From assembly GCF_049306965.1 (NCBI RefSeq), contig NC_133178.1:57623001-57687000 (forward strand): DNA of 64,000 nucleotides, in the 5' to 3' direction. Numbering within the stretch: the first letter of the stretch is position 1; each line of letters starts with the position of its first letter. The position numbers and the translations under genes were made by a program. This stretch comes from Danio rerio (lineage: Eukaryota > Chordata > Actinopteri > Cypriniformes > Danionidae). The notes beneath the pieces are model-generated. The model was not told the DNA's origin. It was given only the letters and a program-made list of their open reading frames with translations, and did no database searches. Positions 24,322 to 34,704 of this stretch are shown one piece after another.

Positions 24322-24994
24322 ATGAGTCTCTCTGATACGGACAAGGCTGTTGTTAAGGCCATCTGGGCTAAGATCAGCCCCAAGGCCGATGAAATTGGTG
24401 CTGAAGCCCTCGCCAGGTAAAGCTCACCTATGTTTTTTTTTTCTATTTGAATTAGGATTACTGATTGACAGAACTTTATAGAAGTTTATTATTATTATTA
24501 AGAATAATCTATGATAACTTATAATGTGTAAAAACATAAATAACCTATGTATTTTTTCCTCCCAGAATGCTGACCGTCTACCCTCAAACCAAGACCTACT
24601 TTTCTCACTGGGCTGACTTGAGCCCTGGGTCTGGTCCCGTGAAGAAGCACGGAAAGACTATCATGGGTGCCGTCGGCGAAGCTATTTCAAAAATAGACGA
24701 CCTTGTGGGAGGACTGGCCGCCCTGAGCGAACTCCATGCCTTCAAGCTGCGTGTTGACCCGGCCAACTTCAAGGTAGGACGGTGCCACAGCACAGCATAA
24801 AATAAAATAAAACGTAGTGTATTGCAGCATTCATGATATGTTGTTTCTGTTTATCTCTGTTCTAGATCCTGTCACACAATGTCATTGTGGTCATCGCCAT
24901 GCTCTTCCCTGCAGACTTCACCCCTGAGGTTCACGTGTCAGTCGACAAGTTCTTTAATAACTTGGCCCTGGCTCTCTCTGAGAAGTACCGCTAA
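24322..24994 (+). CDS. hbaa1: Adult alpha-globin, copy 1
   Basis: Alpha chain of adult haemoglobin. Exons are 24322-24416 (95 b), 24566-24773 (208 b) and 24866-24994 (129 b), giving 143 aa starting [10 protein letters not shown] and ending LSEKYR. Distal and proximal histidines are at 60 and 89. All introns are GT-AG. AATAAA is at 25075-25080. It differs from copy 2 at two residues: Thr6 (Lys in copy 2) and Ala48 (Ser in copy 2). From memory the zebrafish reference adult alpha chain has this Thr/Ala form, hence the suffix. It is transcribed away from hbba1 and probably shares the 0.9-kb intergenic region with it. Confidence 0.97.
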
Positions 24995-26358
24995 ACCTCA
25001 AGTGGATATTCACTGACAACAACACTGTGCGGCACTCTTAACAACTCATGCATGATGTTGGAATGAAATTTCTCAATAAAAGGCACAGAACTAAATGATT
25101 CATGTCTTGTTTGATTAATTATCATATTTGATTTTAATTTATGCAAGCACGTTTAAGGGTTTAAATAAAATGGATGCTGAAAAATAAACAAATAGCTATC
25201 AAAAAGTGTTTTACTGAATATATTTTGTGTGTTTAGAATGTCTTAAATGCAGATATATTTCAGAAAGCATATAGACTAATTTACCCTAAAAGCATAACTC
25301 TGGGATTATTAATCCCAACATTATTCAGATTGGACTCAGAGTCTGATCAAAATGTTCATGGTTGACGTTTTCAACAGAACCCCTAAGAGTCACAATGGAA
25401 AGTGTCATTATTATTTCCTTTACGGTTATAACCTAATACATTCTTGTCACATACATTTGTGGTTGTTCATTTCTTTTTTATATTTTAAACTTAAATTAAA
25501 CTTACATTTTTATACTTGACAAAGTTTAATGGTTAATAATATCAGTAATAATTATATCGTGCATTTGGTGCTTAACTTTTTTTTAACTTTATAAAATAAT
25601 ACAATATGTTTAAATAACGTAAATATATTCAGAAAATAATATTTTAAAATAGTTTTTTTATGTAAGGGCCTCGGCTATCCAAATATGCAATCACTACATC
25701 GCAGGACCTAAATCAGCTACATTTCAAATACAGCTGGGCACATTCTGTTTTTATTATGTAGTCCATTAAAAGTTAAAACATACCATGTATAATCGCTTGT
25801 TGGAATAAAAAATAAAATTTAGAAATTTAAGAATTTTAGTGCCTATACTATTTGGAGATGTAGTGTTTTCTTAAGTTCTGTTAAAACTAAGAGTTTAATT
25901 TGAAATGCCTTTTACAAGGGAAACGTTCTTGAACGAGTTCAGTTATATTTGTATTTAAGGCAGTATATTAGGAGTATCTTAATTTTTATTTAGCAGGTTA
26001 AAGTTTATTTTGCCATAAATAGGCAGCTTATTGTTTTAGAAAGATCAATTAATTTTTAGAGAATATTTCACAATTTGTTATTTTACCTTAAGTTTAAAAA
26101 TAGCAGGCCTACTACATGACTAAACTATAGGTTCATAAATAGCACAGGCCTAAAAAAATACATTTTGAACCAAGTAATTTGTTTCGTTTTTATCAAAATA
26201 AAAAATTACTTTGGTTTAAACTTTACATTTAATGTAATCCAAAAATATTTATTGTGGTAAAAAAAACTTTACTTTAGTATAAAAGTATAGAAAACAGTTT
26301 GTTTTTTCCAAACGATGAAAATTTAATGACTCTTATTCGATTCAAATCTAAATCCAAG

Positions 26359-26489
26359 GTCATTCATTAATTTTCCTTCTGCTTAGTTCCTTAATTCATC
26401 AGGGGTCGACACAGCGGAGTAACTGCCAACCTATCCAGCATATGTTTAACACAGCGATGCCCCTCCAGCTGCAACCCAGTATTGGGAAA
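26359..26489 (-). mobile_element. 5'-truncated DANA-type SINE with target duplication
   Basis: Only the 3' part of the family is present (tail reading GGAACTAAGCAGAAGG on the minus strand). It is flanked by the 11-bp direct repeat ctaaatccaag (26348-26358 and 26490-26500). The matching place in unit 2 (about 31443-31460) is uninterrupted. Confidence 0.85.
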
Positions 26490-26777
26490 CTAAATCCAAG
26501 TAAAGTTGTAATTTGCACTTAACTAAAATAATAGACTGTGCTATATTGCTAGTCATTTTATTTTCAATAATGAGGGAAACTTTCTTTTATTTGTTTTTTT
26601 CAACATTGCTTTAAACGTCACCAAAATGGCAACCAAACTCACATTAGAAATATATAAAAACTGAAAGCTCATAAACAGTGCCTTTTCATTAAGTGAAAAC
26701 TGGTTTAAAGTAAAAAACAAAAAAAAACAAAAAACTATTTTTAGGGAAAAACTAGTGTTATAAGTTTACCTATGAGG

Positions 26778-26837
<60 letters not shown>

Positions 26838-26850
26838 TTATTTAATTATT
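26778..26850. repeat. (TTTA)n microsatellite
   Basis: About 16 TTTA units with two TTAA variants at the end. It is absent from the corresponding part of unit 2. Confidence 0.9.
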
Positions 26851-27719
26851 TCTTATGCTTTAAGGCAACTTGAATAAAACAGGTTTAACCCAGCAACCTT
26901 TTTTTTCTGCTTATCCAATATAAAAATGTACTTTTCATGAAAGACGCAGCATAAGTTTTTTTCAGTGTACTTCGAAACCATATTAACTTTTCCATGCCAG
27001 GAAAATTGTTAGGTTTGTTAATTTGCAGTTAAAATTTAAACTCTTTTTAGGTCTGTTTGTTAATGTACAACTGAGGTGCAATTAGTTATGGCATTATTTG
27101 ATAGTTCAGTTTGTAACATCAAAGTATTTTACATGCAAAGTATTTATGTTATAAACGCAAGTGATTCAACGCTATTTTATTTGTAAATTAAAATATTTCC
27201 TTTGTTTACCATTTTCAATAAAGACACGCAGGGTGCAGTGATATTGACAATGCTCATGATGACCACAATATATTTCTGTAACAATTAATCTCCTTTATTG
27301 GTCAGAAATCACTTTCATATATGCCAATAAAGTGGATAAACCTGATGTAAAAATTATTTTACACATTTAAAAAAAAGATTAATTTGCGGCCCGATTTTAG
27401 CGTTTTTAGAAATATTATTCTAACGAGGCTGTAAAAGTTGGAGTTTTTTTTTTTTACTTTGAAATGTTCTGGTTCTAGTTTACAAGCAGAATGTCCACTG
27501 TGGGTCGTGACTCGTGAGATATTTAACTTCTGTTTGTGAGTTTGTAATTTTGATAATAATTTACAAGTTGGTATATAGAGACAAATGGAAGAAAACAACA
27601 GTGAGATGCTTTTAACATTATTTTATTGATCTTGTTGCAAAAGAGTTAGATCTTTGTTTGAACATCTCCGCGCGGTGTGACCTTCTCCAAAACACCTGAC
27701 GTTCATTGGCGATGAGACT

Positions 27720-28365
27720 CTAGTGGTACTGTCTGCACAGAGCAGAAACGACCACAGCCAGAAACTTCTGCCAGGCCTCCTGGACATCAGCATTGAAACC
27801 AGCTTGGCCGAACTTCATGGCAGCGCAAACGGTGATGCAATCAGCGAGAAGCTGCAAAACAAGAGATCAGTTAAGCTGCGGGTTCCCCATATACTAATTT
27901 AAGAGCACGGCTGTTTAAGTATTAACATCATTCAGTTAATGCAGACGTACCCTGAAGTTGTCGGGATCCACATGCAGTTTCTCAGAGTGCATCACACTGA
28001 GGGCGGCATAGGTGTTCTTGACGTTGTCCATGTTCTTGATGGCTCTCTCAAGACCTCCCATCACAGTCCTCCCATGAGCTGCCACTTTGGGGTTACCCAT
28101 GATCGCAGCGGGGCTTGACAGGTTGCCGAATGTGGCGAAATATCTCTGAGTCCAGGGATACACGATCAGACATCTTCAAAAACAGAGGCATTAAGAGCGC
28201 CATTAAGTAAACTGCATATAGTTGCATTCATTTAACACAAAGACAAACTTTCTACAAAGTAAAGAGGTGATACCTGGATAGGGCCTGAGGTCCGATTTCA
28301 TCGATATTGAGCTTTCCCCACAGGCCAAGGATGGCTGTGCGCTCGGCATCTGTCCACTCAACCAT
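27720..28365 (-). CDS. hbba2: Adult beta-globin, copy 2
   Basis: Second adult beta gene. Exons on the minus strand are 28365-28274 (92 b), 28173-27951 (223 b) and 27851-27720 (132 b), giving 148 aa. The translated protein is identical to copy 1; exon differences (for example GGC for GGT in exon 1, GAT for GAC in exon 3) are silent. It therefore has the same haem histidines (64 and 93) and the same Glu/Ser/Arg/His set linked to pH and phosphate sensitivity. Introns are nearly identical to copy 1, indicating a recent duplication or gene conversion. AATAAA lies at about 27620-27627 on the minus strand. It is head-to-head with hbaa2, 979 bp between start codons, with a long AAT repeat in between. 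Confidence 0.97.
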
Positions 28366-28445
28366 GTTTACGCTTTAGGATGTCCTTAGGTGCTTGCTTA
28401 AAGTCCAGTAGGAATCACTAGCAGAAATTCAGAAACCGGGGTGCA

Positions 28446-28497
28446 TTTTATTGATGTGTGATGTCTCCGCCCAATAAAAGATGCAAAATCTTATTGG
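28446..28497 (-). promoter_or_regulatory. hbba2 promoter: ATAAAA and CCAAT
   Basis: On the minus strand, ATAAAA is at 28451-28446 and CCAAT at 28497-28493, as in hbba1. Between them the copy 1 tract ccccaaaaaatatg reads cccaataaaagatg here, which adds an inverted CCAAT-like core and alters the spacing sequence. Confidence 0.7.
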
Positions 28498-28699
28498 ATA
28501 ATCTTGCTGAGATGACGCATGCTTTGGACATCACTGATCGGACCCCATCCAAAAAAGCTGTTTTGAAAAAGAAAAAAAAGTCTTAAACATGAACCAGCAT
28601 TTTTTTTTTCATTTTGGTCGTGCCCATATTAATCATGCAATTTCCTATGCCTAAATATGTTCTGTTAAGGTCTTAAAACAAATATAAATTATGCTTTCC

Positions 28700-28712
28700 A
28701 ATAATAATAATG

Positions 28713-28784
<72 letters not shown>
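28700..28784. repeat. (AAT)n expansion in the hbba2-hbaa2 intergenic region
   Basis: About 28 AAT units with two AATG interruptions. The same place in copy 1 (about 23713-23731) has only six units. The poly-Ile and poly-Asn frames are artefacts. Confidence 0.95.
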
Positions 28785-28785
<1 letters not shown>

Positions 28786-29134
28786 TAAGTTGGTGGGAAA
28801 TTATTATTGGAAAACATTTAACACGAAAATTCTGTTTCAGATAATTTCTGAGCAAAACTTTACTACACTTATTTGTTTGTTCATAATTACAATATCAAGG
28901 CATTGACATTTAAATGTGACAAAACACCTTTTCAAATATTGCAATTGAAAAAAAACGATTATTTACAAATCTATAGTGATTTAATAATCATTTTCGAAAT
29001 ATAATTTTGTTCATGATTCTTAATGGCTTTTAATTTTTACTTGGATTGTTCATGTGTAATTGTTGTACACATTAAATGCAGCTAAATGTGCAAAGCTTGA
29101 TTAAAGCATACGTGATGTATTTGTAATAAAACTG

Positions 29135-29273
29135 TTATCTCAATTAAACAAGATGCAGAAAATTGGCACGTTTTTGATTGGACACCAGAAGCTGGAGATC
29201 AGCAGAAATGCGCCGAAGAGGTGTGGTTCGGACTGATTTCATGGGTGTGCCCTCGTTTGGTTTTATATAAAAA
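29135..29273 (+). promoter_or_regulatory. hbaa2 promoter: altered relative to hbaa1
   Basis: The upstream TTATCT (29135-29140), both inverted CCAAT boxes (about 29162-29166 and 29177-29181), the GGGTGTG element and TATATAAAAA (29264-29273) are kept. The second GATA site of hbaa1 is replaced by AGATGCAG (29151-29158), the proximal CCAAT reads CTGAT (about 29233-29237), and about 13 bases (GGAGATCAGCAGA-like) are inserted near 29195. Confidence 0.8.
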
Positions 29274-29344
29274 GTAGGACACATGTCGTGTTCCCCAACA
29301 GCTTTTTCTGAAGAAACCTCACTTGAGAAAAAGAAGACGCAGCG

Positions 29345-30020
29345 ATGAGTCTCTCTGATAAGGACAAGGCTGTTGTTAAGGCCATCTGGGCTAAGATCAG
29401 CCCCAAGGCCGATGAAATTGGTGCTGAAGCCCTCGCCAGGTAAAGCTCACCTATGTTTTTTTTCTATTTGAATTAGGATTCCTGATTGACAGAACTTTAT
29501 AGAAGTTTATTATTATTAATAAGAATAATCTATAATAACTTATAATGTGTAAAAACATCAATAACTTATGTATTTTTTCCTCCCAGAATGCTGACCGTCT
29601 ATCCTCAGACCAAGACCTACTTCTCTCACTGGTCTGACTTGAGCCCTGGGTCTGGTCCCGTGAAGAAGCACGGAAAGACTATCATGGGTGCCGTCGGCGA
29701 AGCTATTTCAAAAATAGACGACCTTGTGGGAGGACTGGCCGCCCTGAGCGAACTTCATGCCTTCAAGCTGCGTGTTGACCCGGCCAACTTCAAGGTAGGA
29801 CGGTGCCACAGCACAGCATAAAATAAAATAAAACGTAGTGTATTGCAGCATTCATGGTATGGTAACGTTTTTCTGTTTATCTCTTTTCTAGATCCTGTCA
29901 CACAATGTCATTGTGGTCATCGCCATGCTCTTCCCTGCAGACTTCACCCCTGAAGTTCACGTGTCAGTCGACAAGTTCTTTAATAACTTGGCCCTGGCTC
30001 TCTCTGAGAAGTACCGCTAA
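29345..30020 (+). CDS. hbaa2: Adult alpha-globin, copy 2
   Basis: Second adult alpha gene. Exons are 29345-29439 (95 b), 29587-29794 (208 b) and 29892-30020 (129 b), giving 143 aa starting [10 protein letters not shown]. It differs from copy 1 only by Lys6 for Thr and Ser48 for Ala. Position 6 is in the A helix near the surface, and position 48 lies in the CD region next to the conserved HW. Haem histidines are at 60 and 89. Introns and 3'UTR are nearly identical to copy 1; AATAAA is at 30101-30106. It is divergent from hbba2. The suffix is inferred from the sequence form of copy 1. Confidence 0.97.
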
Positions 30021-30106
30021 ACCTCAAGTGGATATTCACTGACAACAACACTGTGCGGCACTCTTAACAACTCATGCATGATGTCTGAATGAAATTTCTC
30101 AATAAA

Positions 30107-33100
30107 AGGCACAGAACTAAATGAGTCATGTCTTGTTTGATTAATTATCATATTTGATTTTAATTTATGCATTAGATTTAAATAAATGCATGCTGAAAAA
30201 TAAATAAATAGCTATAAAAAAGTATTTTACTAAGTATATTTCTGATTGTTCAGAATGTCCTAAATGCAGAGATATTTCAGAAAGCATATAGACTAATTTA
30301 CCCTGAAAAGCATAACTCTGGGAATATTAATCCCAACACTATTCATATTGGACTCAGAGTCTGATCAAAATGTTCATGGTTGACGCTTTCAACAGAACCC
30401 CCAAGAGTCCCAATGGAAAGTGTCATTATTATTTTTTCCTTTACGTTTATAACCTAATACATTCTTGTCGCATACATTTGTTGTTCATTTCTTTTTTATA
30501 TTTTAAACTTAAATTAAACTTGCATTTTCATTCTTGACAAAGTTTAATGGTTGACAATAACCAGTACTAATTATATTGTGTATTTGGTGCTTAACTTTTA
30601 TACTTTATAAAATGATAAAATATATGTTTAAATAATGAATAAATATATTCAGAAAATAATATATTTTTTATGTAAGGGCCTCTGCTATACAAATATGCAG
30701 ATCACTACATCGCATATTTTAGAAAGCATATGGTCTAATTTACCTTAAAAACATAATCATTAATTCAAACATTAGTCAGACTCAGACTGATCAAAATGTT
30801 CTTGGTTTTTTCCATTTTTATTATTACATTTTAAACTTGAATACATTTGTATACTTGACAAAGTTTAATGGTTGACAAGAATCAATATTAATTATTTTGT
30901 TTATTTGGTGCTTCGTTTTATATGGCCTCGACTATCCAAATATGCAGATCACCACATCGCAGGAGCCAAATTTCAAATACAGCTGGGCACACTTTCTCCA
31001 TAAGGTTTATTATATAGTTCATAAAAAAAAAAAAAAAAAAGTTATCGCTCGTTGAAAAAAAGTAAACTTGCGAATTTTGCGAATTTTAGTGCCTGAGATG
31101 TAGTCTTTTCACAACTTCTGTTACTGTTTAAACAGTTAAACTTGAAGTGCCTTTTACAAGGAGAAACTTTTCTGAATGAGTAGTTATATTTGTATTTAAG
31201 GCAGTATATTAGTAGTAACTTTACTTTTATTTACAAATTGAAAGTTTATTTAGCTATAAATAGGCAAATTATTATTTTAGAAAGATCATTTAATTTTTAC
31301 AGCATATTTCACAAAAAAAACATTTACACAAAATAAAAAAGTTGAATATACATACAATAAAATTGTGTTTTGTTATACTTTAGTACACTGTAGAAATTAT
31401 TTGTTTTTATAGACGATTAAAAAATTGAATTACTTTAATTCGACTTAAAATCAAAATCCAAATATAATTGTACACTTTGGGTTAATCTAATAACAATGTC
31501 AGGCTCTGCTATTGCTTATTTATTTTTTTATAATGAGGTAGTTTTCTGCTGGGGCTTTCTGTATGGCTACATTGTAAAAATATATATGATCAATTAGTCA
31601 TGACTACTATGTTTTTAATTCATTGTAACTTATTAAACTAAGTAAACAAATTCTAACTTAATTTATAAGTTATGCAAGCTGTTTTAAGTCAATTTAGCAT
31701 AATAAGTTCATCTGACTCATAATGATAATTTGATTCTGCTTAAAAATTTAAGGCAACAATGATTTTTTTTTCACAGTGTAAACGTCACGCAATATGGTAA
31801 TTAATCTCAAATATTAAATGCATAAACACTGAAAGCACATAAACACTACATTTCCATGTAATGACATGAAATAAAAGCTCATGGTGTAATGTAAAAAAAT
31901 ATTACCTTGAAAAAACCTAATGTTTTAAAATTACCTAGGGGTTATTTTGTATTTTGTTGTAAGGCAATTTTATTAAAACAGGTTAAAACTAGAAACCATT
32001 ATTTAAAATAAAATGTACGTTGATAGCAAAGCAGTGTAGTTTCATTTTTCCCCAATGTATTATAAAGCCATAATAACTTTTTTTCATGGCAGGAAAGTCT
32101 TTAACCAAGGTGAGGTTAATTATAGCATTATTTGATAGTTCAGTTTGTAACATTAAAAATATATTTTTTACATTCATTATATACATTATGGTATAGTTAC
32201 AAGTGATAATTATATAAATATAACGTTATTTTATATTTGCACATTTAAAATAGCATTTCCCTTTATTTACCACTTATAATAAGGGCATGCAGGGTGCAGT
32301 AATATTGACAATACTTGTGAGGACCACAGAAAATTTCTAATTTTACCGTTTAAAAAAAAAAAAAAATCTTATGTTCTTGGATGAACGAAGCTATAACAAA
32401 CTATTTATTTTTACTTTGTAGTTTTCTGGTTTCTGTTTTCAAACGTAATGCCCACTGTGGGTCGAGAGATATTTAATTTCTGGTTTATCACAAATTATCA
32501 CAGAATTCAGGCAGTGAACACCCATTTCTCAGTGAATTATCAAAGAAAAAACAAACTCGGTTGTACACCCACACAGAAAATACGATAAAATAATTTAGCT
32601 TGTCGTTATTCATATTGTATGTATCGGCTGATTTATTATTCAAATAATGTAAGTGTTTCACCAGCATTGAAATAAAAAAAAAATCCTAGCTGATATACGT
32701 TTCTGAATATAGCCTGTTTTAATAAATTTGCCTCAAAACAAACGACGATCCCCTAAGTAAACTTAAAAACATTAGTTTTTCTCAAAGTAATATTTTTTTA
32801 TTTTATCCATCAGCTTTTATTTTTCATGTAAATGCTTGAACAAAAGGCACTGTTTGTACTTTCAGTGCTTTTATGTTTTTCCAAAGTGAGTTTTATTTCC
32901 AATTTGCTTGACATTTATAGCCATACAGAAAGCACCAGCAGAACGTTTACCTCATTGTAGAAAATAAAATAACAAACAATAGACTTATATTTCTTGTGCC
33001 TATTAGTCTAAAGTACAATTTTACTTAGATTTAGTATTGAGTCGAACCTAAGTAATTCAGTTAATCCATAGTCAAAATTAATTATTTGATTAATATTAAA

Positions 33101-33189
33101 AACATTTTTTATTTTCAACCAAGTCAAAATTATTATTTTTGGGTAATTTATAAATTTAGCTGTAACAAGTTACAGACTTTCTTTAGTTT
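30107..33189. other. Downstream flank of unit 2 and spacer, no gene
   Basis: Paralogous to 25085-27540 up to about 32540, then unique AT-rich sequence. A short direct echo of the unit's own flank also occurs at 30661-31000 (TATGCAGATCAC and ATTTGGTGCTT blocks appear twice), indicating an internal local duplication. A MITE-like repeat is at 31569-31778. Confidence 0.55.
31569..31778. mobile_element. MITE with CACTGTAAAAA-type ends
   Basis: The ends read ACATTGTAAAAAT and TTTTTTCACAGTGT. The interior (AACTTATTAAACTAAGTAAAC, then GCTTAAAAATTTAAGGCAAC) matches 52658-52860 and 60768-61310. It is non-coding and its superfamily is uncertain. Confidence 0.65.
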
Positions 33190-33209
33190 TGTCCAATAGC
33201 AAGAAAATA

Positions 33210-34690
33210 TACAGGGTAGAAAAAGTAATCAGACCCTTTAAATGTTTTACTCTTTGTTATACAGCCATTAGCTAAAACCATTTATGTGCATGTTTTTCCT
33301 CATTATTGTTCACATAGTGGCGACGCAGTATCGCAGTAGGTAGTGTTGTCGCCTCACAGCAAGAAGGTCGCTGGTTCGAGCATTGGCTGGGTCAGTTGGC
33401 GTTTCTGTGTGGAGTTTGCATGTTCTCCCTGCGTTCGTGTGGGTTTCCTCCAGGTGCTCATGGTTTCCCTCACAGATATGCGGTACAGGTGAATTGGGTA
33501 GGCTAAATTGCCCGGAGTGTGTGTGTGTGTGAATGATTGTGTATGGATGTTTCCGAGAGATGGATTGCAGCTGGAAGGACATCCGCGGTGTAAAACATAT
33601 GCTGGGTAAGTTGGAGGTTCATTCCGCTGTGGCAACCCCAGATAAATTAAGGCACTAAGCCAAAAAGAAAATGAATGATACACACACAGTACCCAGAAAC
33701 ACACAGAACTGTTGACAATTTTGCAGATTAATTAAAAAAAGAAAAACTGAAATACCACATGGTGCTAAGTATTTAGACCCTTGGGGATCCTCTGCCATTC
33801 CTCCTTGCAGGTCCTCTGCAATTCTATTAGGTTGGATGTTAAACATTGGTGGACAGCCGTTTTAGGTCTCTCCAGAAATGTTTAATTGGTTTTAAGTCAG
33901 AGCTCTGGCTGGGCCTTTTAAGAACAGTTAAGGAGTTGTTCTGAAGTCACTCCTTCATTATTTTTGCTGTGTGCTTAAGGTCATTGTCTTGTTGGAATGT
34001 AAACCTTCGGTCCAGTCTGAGGTCCTGAGCACTCTAGAGAAGGTTTTCATCCTGGACCTATACAGTACATGACCACATTGATATTTCCCTCGATTACAAC
34101 CAGTCGCCCTGTCCCTGCAGCTAGAAAACACACCCACAGTATGATGCTGCCACCACCATGCTTCACTGTTGGGACTGTATTGGACAGGTGATGAGCAATG
34201 CCCGGTTTTTTCCACACATACCGATTAGAATGAAGGGATAAAAGTTCTTTCTTGGTCTCATCAGACCAGAGAATCTTCTTGGAGTTCTTCAGGTGTTTTT
34301 TAACAAACTCCATGCAGGCTTTCATGTGTCGGGCGACATAGAGCTCTGACTGGTTGAGGGTTGCAGTGATGGTTGACTTTTTACAACTTTCTTCCATTTC
34401 CCAACTGCATCACTGTTGTTCAGCCACAATGATCTTTGGGTTCTTCTTTACCTCTCTCAACCAAGATTGCTCTGTTTGGTTCTAGAAAGACTTCCGATTG
34501 TCCCAAATGTCTTATGTTTATGGACACCGCTGTGTTTACAACTTTAAGTTTAAGTATAATTTTTTTTTATATAAGCTTGGCTAGATCTGTGCTTTGCCAC
34601 AACTCTGTCTCTGAGCTCTTAAGGTCTTAAATGGTGTGTGGCTTTTCTACTTTTCTACTCAAGTCCAATAAGTATAATAAGTATATATAA
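33210..34690 (-). mobile_element. Tc1-like transposon, decayed, with a SINE inserted
   Basis: The minus strand between about 34400 and 34050 encodes a Tc1/mariner transposase segment: WSDET (a DDE catalytic Asp), then [16 protein letters not shown] and [12 protein letters not shown]. Flanking sequence is typical of fish Tc1 elements (AGTAATCAGACCCTTT near 33221). The frame is disrupted, so it is inactive. A DANA-type SINE sits inside at 33316-33676. Confidence 0.8.
33316..33676 (+). mobile_element. DANA-type SINE, near full length
   Basis: The head is CGCAGTAGGTAGTGTTGTCG, the B-box GGTTCGAGC lies near 33373, followed by the family body, and the tail is GCACTAAGCCAAAAAGAAAA. It is inserted in the Tc1-like element at 33210-34690. 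Target repeats are not clear. Confidence 0.85.
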
Positions 34691-34704
34691 GTATATATAC
34701 ACAT

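Larger units (their letters stand above)
25085..27539. other. Downstream flank of unit 1, no gene
   Basis: AT-rich sequence paralogous, with gaps, to 30107-32540. It includes a truncated SINE (26359-26489) and a TTTA repeat (26778-26850). No open frame or splice structure is supported. Confidence 0.6.
22540..27540. repeat. Adult globin tandem unit 1 (about 5 kb)
   Basis: This unit contains a beta(-)/alpha(+) pair plus about 2.5 kb of downstream flank and is repeated next door at 27540-32540. Both genes, their intergenic region and many flank blocks align in order (for example 25840-25980 with 31080-31230, and 27190-27290 with 32255-32340). Limits are approximate. Confidence 0.85.
27540..32540. 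repeat. Adult globin tandem unit 2 (about 5 kb)
   Basis: Second copy of the unit at 22540-27540. The sequence at its right end (CCCACTGTGGGTCGAGAGATATTTAA-like, 32451-32476) recurs at the unit 1/unit 2 border (27494-27525) and, more decayed, just left of unit 1 (about 22420-22480). This is the pattern expected from unequal crossing-over. Confidence 0.8.
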
